Position numbers and translations under genes: made by a program. A stretch of DNA of 64,000 nucleotides, taken from the NCBI RefSeq assembly GCF_003201875.1, contig NZ_QJKD01000015.1, positions 82,965 to 146,964 of the forward strand. The letters run 5' to 3'. Within the stretch, counting starts at the first letter, position 1. Each line of letters opens with the position of its first letter. Origin of the DNA: Hungatella effluvii (GTDB taxonomy: Bacteria > Bacillota > Clostridia > Lachnospirales > Lachnospiraceae). Shown one piece after another: positions 61,589 to 64,000 of the stretch. A model generated the notes under the pieces. That model was not told where the DNA came from and ran no database searches. It saw only the letters and a list, made by a program, of their open reading frames with translations.

Positions 61589-61617
61589 AGTATACCATTT
61601 TGGGGAAAAGACCGCAA
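61589..61617 (-). promoter_or_regulatory. Promoter of the core polysaccharide operon
   Basis: On the minus strand TTGCGG (61612-61617) and TATACT (61589-61594) are separated by 17 bases, and the -10 is extended (TGGTATACT). It lies about 36 bases before the first start codon. This should transcribe the core operon and, by read-through, whichever arm is joined at 53.4 kb. Confidence 0.65.
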
Positions 61618-61741
61618 CTCAATCTCCAATGAAAAAGCTGGTATTTATTTAAGATTTTATGAATATTTGTATACTTTTTCTCCAGTATTCCACATATTTT
61701 CTAAGCATATCATGGCTACCCATAATTTCCCTTATAGGAAG

Positions 61742-61762
61742 TATAATTACCTCGTAATGCAA
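61742..61762 (+). promoter_or_regulatory. Promoter block shared with the cell-wall repeat gene at 4.4 kb
   Basis: TATAAT (61742-61747), six bases, then GTAATGCAA (61754-61762), the same as at 4309-4329, with GCTACCCA upstream. A diverging core-operon promoter lies to the left. No obvious -35 was chosen. Confidence 0.55.
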
Positions 61763-61812
61763 TTAGGAATTTCAAAAAGTATTTCAAAAAGAAAAAGGAG
61801 AGTGCATTAATT

Positions 61813-63363
61813 ATGAGAAAGCAGACAAAATTAGTTGCAGTATTATCTGCAGCAGCACTGCTTGCCATCGGTGCTTCCATGACTTCTTTTGCAGCTACAG
61901 GCTGGGCAGAAGAGAATGGTACATGGGTATATTATGATAAAGATGGCTATCAGGTAGAAAACGAATGGAAAAAATCCGGTAACAACTGGTTCTGGCTGAA
62001 TGAAGATGGCGAGATGGCAACAGAAGCATTAGTAGAAGATGGTGATGATTATTATTACGTAGATGCTAATGGTGTTATGGTAGCAAATCGTTGGGTATCT
62101 ATTGTTAACGAAGAAGATGAAGATGATACTCCAGAAAACTACTGGTATTATTTCCAGAGCAACGGTAAGGCTTATAAGGCACCAGAAAGCGGTAAAGTTC
62201 AGCTTAAAACGATCAATGGTAAAAAATATGCTTTTGATCAGGACGGCAGAATGTTATACGGTTGGGTAGCTGCAGATAGTGCTGAGCGTATTACAAGTGA
62301 TGATGGCTGGAATGCTTCTGCAGATATGTATTATTTTGGCGACGAAAATGATGGCGCTATGACAACTAACTGGCAGAAACTTACAGTTTATGATGACGGC
62401 GAAGAAGACGATATGGATTACTGGTTCTATTTCAAGAGCAATGGTAAGAAATTCTTCAACGAAAAAGATGATAAAGATTTTGATACAAAGAAAATCAATG
62501 GAAAAACTTACGGCTTTGACAACAGAGGCGTAATGGTTAAAGAATGGGATGCTGCTTCAAATTCCAATACACCTACAGCAGCAAACTACAGCTATTTTGG
62601 TAGCGCAGATGATGGCGCTCGTATGACAAAAGGTTGGTTCAAGGTAGTTCCGTCAGATGAATTTGATGTGTCAAACAATGATGACGAGAACGAGAAGTGG
62701 TACTATGCTAATGGTGATGGTACTCTTGAGGCTGGTAAGATTTCCAAGATCAAAGGAAAATACTATGCATTCAACGAAAAGGGTGCTATGTTAAATGGTC
62801 TTATTCGTATAAATGTAAATAGCGATGATACCATTGATGTTCTTGATGACGGTGTAGACGCTGATGAATTAGATGATTTAATCAATGACAAGACAACTGG
62901 CGGATCTTTATACTATTTTGGTGATGGCGAAGATGGTTCTATGAAGTTAGGCGTTCAGACTGTTACTTTAGATGGTGACAATTATAGCTTCTTCTTCACA
63001 AAGACCGGCGGTATTGAAGAAAAGGGTGCTGGACTTACTGGAAAGTACAATAAAGTTCTTTACAAGTATGGTAAGAAGATTAAAGCTGAAGCTGATGACA
63101 AATATCTTGTAGTTAAGTTTGATGAATCAGATAATACTATTGAAGTTGTTTCTAGCAAAGATTTAAGAGCTAATACTAGATCTTATAAGAATGATAAGAA
63201 TGAAACTGTAAGAGCTACAAATTACGATTTCGATGGTTGTGTATTAGTTACAACATCTGGCTCGATTGTCAAGACAAAGAGCAACTGCAAAGATGGAAAC
63301 GACTGGTACTTTGATGTTGAAGATGGTGTAATTACAAGCTATGCCAACAACAAAAATAACTAA
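61813..63363 (+). CDS. Secreted cell-wall-binding repeat protein
   Basis: 516 residues. Signal peptide MRKQTKLVAVLSAAALLAIG with likely cleavage after SFA near residue 27. The body is a long series of CW_binding_1-like repeats (WVYYDKDGYQVENEW, WFWLNEDGEMATE, YYFGDENDGAMTTNW), acidic and low in basic residues. No catalytic domain was recognised, so it is probably a wall-anchored surface or scaffold protein. AAAGGAGAG precedes the ATG, and a terminator follows about 40 bases after the stop. It is adjacent to and divergent from the polysaccharide operon, whose product may be its anchor; that is inference. Confidence 0.85.
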   Translation: MRKQTKLVAVLSAAALLAIGASMTSFAATGWAEENGTWVYYDKDGYQVENEWKKSGNNWFWLNEDGEMATEALVEDGDDYYYVDANGVMVANRWVSIVNEEDEDDTPENYWYYFQSNGKAYKAPESGKVQLKTINGKKYAFDQDGRMLYGWVAADSAERITSDDGWNASADMYYFGDENDGAMTTNWQKLTVYDDGEEDDMDYWFYFKSNGKKFFNEKDDKDFDTKKINGKTYGFDNRGVMVKEWDAASNSNTPTAANYSYFGSADDGARMTKGWFKVVPSDEFDVSNNDDENEKWYYANGDGTLEAGKISKIKGKYYAFNEKGAMLNGLIRINVNSDDTIDVLDDGVDADELDDLINDKTTGGSLYYFGDGEDGSMKLGVQTVTLDGDNYSFFFTKTGGIEEKGAGLTGKYNKVLYKYGKKIKAEADDKYLVVKFDESDNTIEVVSSKDLRANTRSYKNDKNETVRATNYDFDGCVLVTTSGSIVKTKSNCKDGNDWYFDVEDGVITSYANNKNN

Positions 63364-63404
63364 GTAATAATCAACATATTTCGATAAGAAATTCTAATTG
63401 CCTA

Positions 63405-63438
63405 AAAGGAGTCCATATATAATAGTATGGGCTCCTTT
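63405..63438 (+). terminator. Rho-independent terminator of the 516-aa cell-wall repeat gene
   Basis: AAAGGAGTCCATA and TATGGGCTCCTTT form a 13-bp stem with one mismatch and an 8-base loop, followed by AATTTGT. It lies 42 bases after the stop codon. Confidence 0.8.
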
Positions 63439-63505
63439 AATTTGTATTGCAAGCAGTTTTTAAAACTTATTTTGGTCAAAAATTTTTAATTTAGGGCTCT
63501 TTGTC

Positions 63506-63543
63506 AATAGTTGGGGGGATTTTAACAAATCCCCCCAACTATT
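63506..63543. repeat. Perfect 17-bp hairpin at the left end of an ISL3-type element
   Basis: AATAGTTGGGGGGATTT and its exact complement are separated by TAAC. It is preceded by GGGCTCTTTGTC (63494-63505), a likely ISL3-type terminal sequence, so the element probably ends at about 63494. The hairpin may block outside transcription from entering the transposase gene. Confidence 0.7.
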
Positions 63544-63629
63544 TAATAAGGGTACTTTTTATGTATGGTTCCAGGTTTTACTGATTTTGGGTATGCCAAA
63601 TAAGCCTCCGCATTACCAACCATTTTATT

Positions 63630-64000
63630 CTATGATGTACAGTGGAGTATCCGGGGCCGGAAACGCTTGAAGTTCCGGATTCTGCAGCAACTCCTTTTTA
63701 ATACCTTTATCTTATTATTGAAGCTTTCTGTAGGACCATTTGTCAGTCTGTATTTATAGGCATTTAGGATTTCTTTCCGCCAGGTCCTGTAGGTCCTGGC
63801 ACAGTCTTCAAACTCCTTGATTCCACAGTTCAAGGCATTCGCAATCCTGTCATCGAATTCCCGCTGCTGCTGACGGTAGGCCTTCATCTGGCAGATATCA
63901 TAAAGCCACTCTTTCATGCGGTGTGCCAGACGCAGATCTTCACTATACAGAAGCATTAGGTCACAAGCCTGTTTGTTCTCATCTTTCAGCTTTTTATAGC
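63630..64000 (-). CDS. ISL3-family transposase (partial, C-terminal part)
   Basis: The frame is open from the window edge (64000) to a stop at 63630, about 123 codons. It ends NAYKYRLTNGPTESFNNKIK then VLKRSCCRIRNFKRFRPRIL, which is the standard C-terminus of ISL3 DDE transposases (normally TNGPTEGFNNKIKVLKR...GYRNF). The start lies outside the window. The SCCRIRNF piece deviates from the family's usual YGYRNF, so minor decay is possible. With the end hairpin at 63506 it defines the left border of an insertion sequence. Confidence 0.88.
   Translation of the reverse strand, partial: YKKLKDENKQACDLMLLYSEDLRLAHRMKEWLYDICQMKAYRQQQREFDDRIANALNCGIKEFEDCARTYRTWRKEILNAYKYRLTNGPTESFNNKIKVLKRSCCRIRNFKRFRPRILHCTS

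Noticed and set aside
1..64000. CRISPR arrays, tRNA or rRNA genes
   Set aside because: No regularly spaced identical repeats and no recognisable tRNA or rRNA sequence were found in reading the window.

Overview
The window looks like chromosome of a Gram-positive anaerobe of the class Clostridia, most likely Lachnospiraceae. This is inferred from choline-binding-like cell-wall repeat proteins, AAGGAGG-type ribosome binding sites, a clostridial-style cyclic-di-GMP-I riboswitch, and ABC-exported surface polysaccharide genes without an outer-membrane export system. No rRNA, tRNA or CRISPR array was recognised. Base composition changes sharply: about 0-27 kb is moderate in GC, about 28-61 kb is strongly AT-rich, and an IS66 element inside the AT-rich part is GC-richer than its surroundings.

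Layout. (1) 0-4.3 kb: the end of a leftward sugar/polysaccharide operon (methyltransferase, NAD-dependent epimerase, thiamine-diphosphate enzyme), headed by a tyrosine recombinase and a three-copy repeat. The epimerase and the ThDP enzyme share a similar 40-bp in-frame insertion. (2) 4.3-11 kb: a cell-wall repeat protein, small hypothetical genes, a 1.1-kb gene-poor stretch with degenerate repeats, an orphan contractile tail-sheath protein, a Com-like zinc ribbon and a sigma-like factor. (3) 11.1-26.4 kb: a 13-gene leftward phosphosignalling operon. It encodes three Ser/Thr kinases (one with PASTA repeats, one fused to a solute-binding-like domain, one fused to FHA), one PASTA pseudokinase, two PP2C phosphatases, several FHA proteins, a VWA-FHA membrane protein, a cell-wall repeat protein and an HTH regulator. 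A cyclic-di-GMP-I riboswitch with its own terminator precedes it. (4) 26.5-28.7 kb: an HTH regulator and a second, short tyrosine recombinase. (5) 28.8-53.5 kb: a 24.7-kb segment bounded by perfect 33-bp inverted repeats. (6) 53.5-61.6 kb: the leftward core of a surface-polysaccharide operon (Wzy/ligase-like protein, initiating sugar-phosphate transferase, three GT4 enzymes, Wzm/Wzt ABC exporter). (7) 61.6-64 kb: another cell-wall repeat protein and a partial ISL3-type transposase.

The most striking feature is the 28,767-53,459 segment. Its two arms point inwards. Arm A (rightward) has a two-domain glycosyltransferase, a coiled-coil methyltransferase, a membrane protein and a Dlt-like acylation set (MBOAT, SGNH/DltD-like, adenylation enzyme, GNAT, acyl carrier protein). 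Arm B (leftward) has a coiled-coil methyltransferase, a double GT4, a paralogous membrane protein and a Gtr-like polyprenyl-phosphate sugar system. The inverted repeats lie just before the first gene of each arm. One repeat lies between the core polysaccharide operon and arm B; the other is directly upstream of the recombinase gene. Inversion would exchange arm B for arm A at the downstream end of the core operon. I propose a recombinase-driven cassette switch that changes the glycosylation and acylation of the surface polymer. The repeats and gene order are seen directly; the switching is inferred.

The kinase operon, placed under a c-di-GMP riboswitch, is the second notable system. It would couple a second messenger to Ser/Thr phosphorylation, with sensor domains that bind cell-wall fragments (PASTA) or possibly a small solute (SBP-like).
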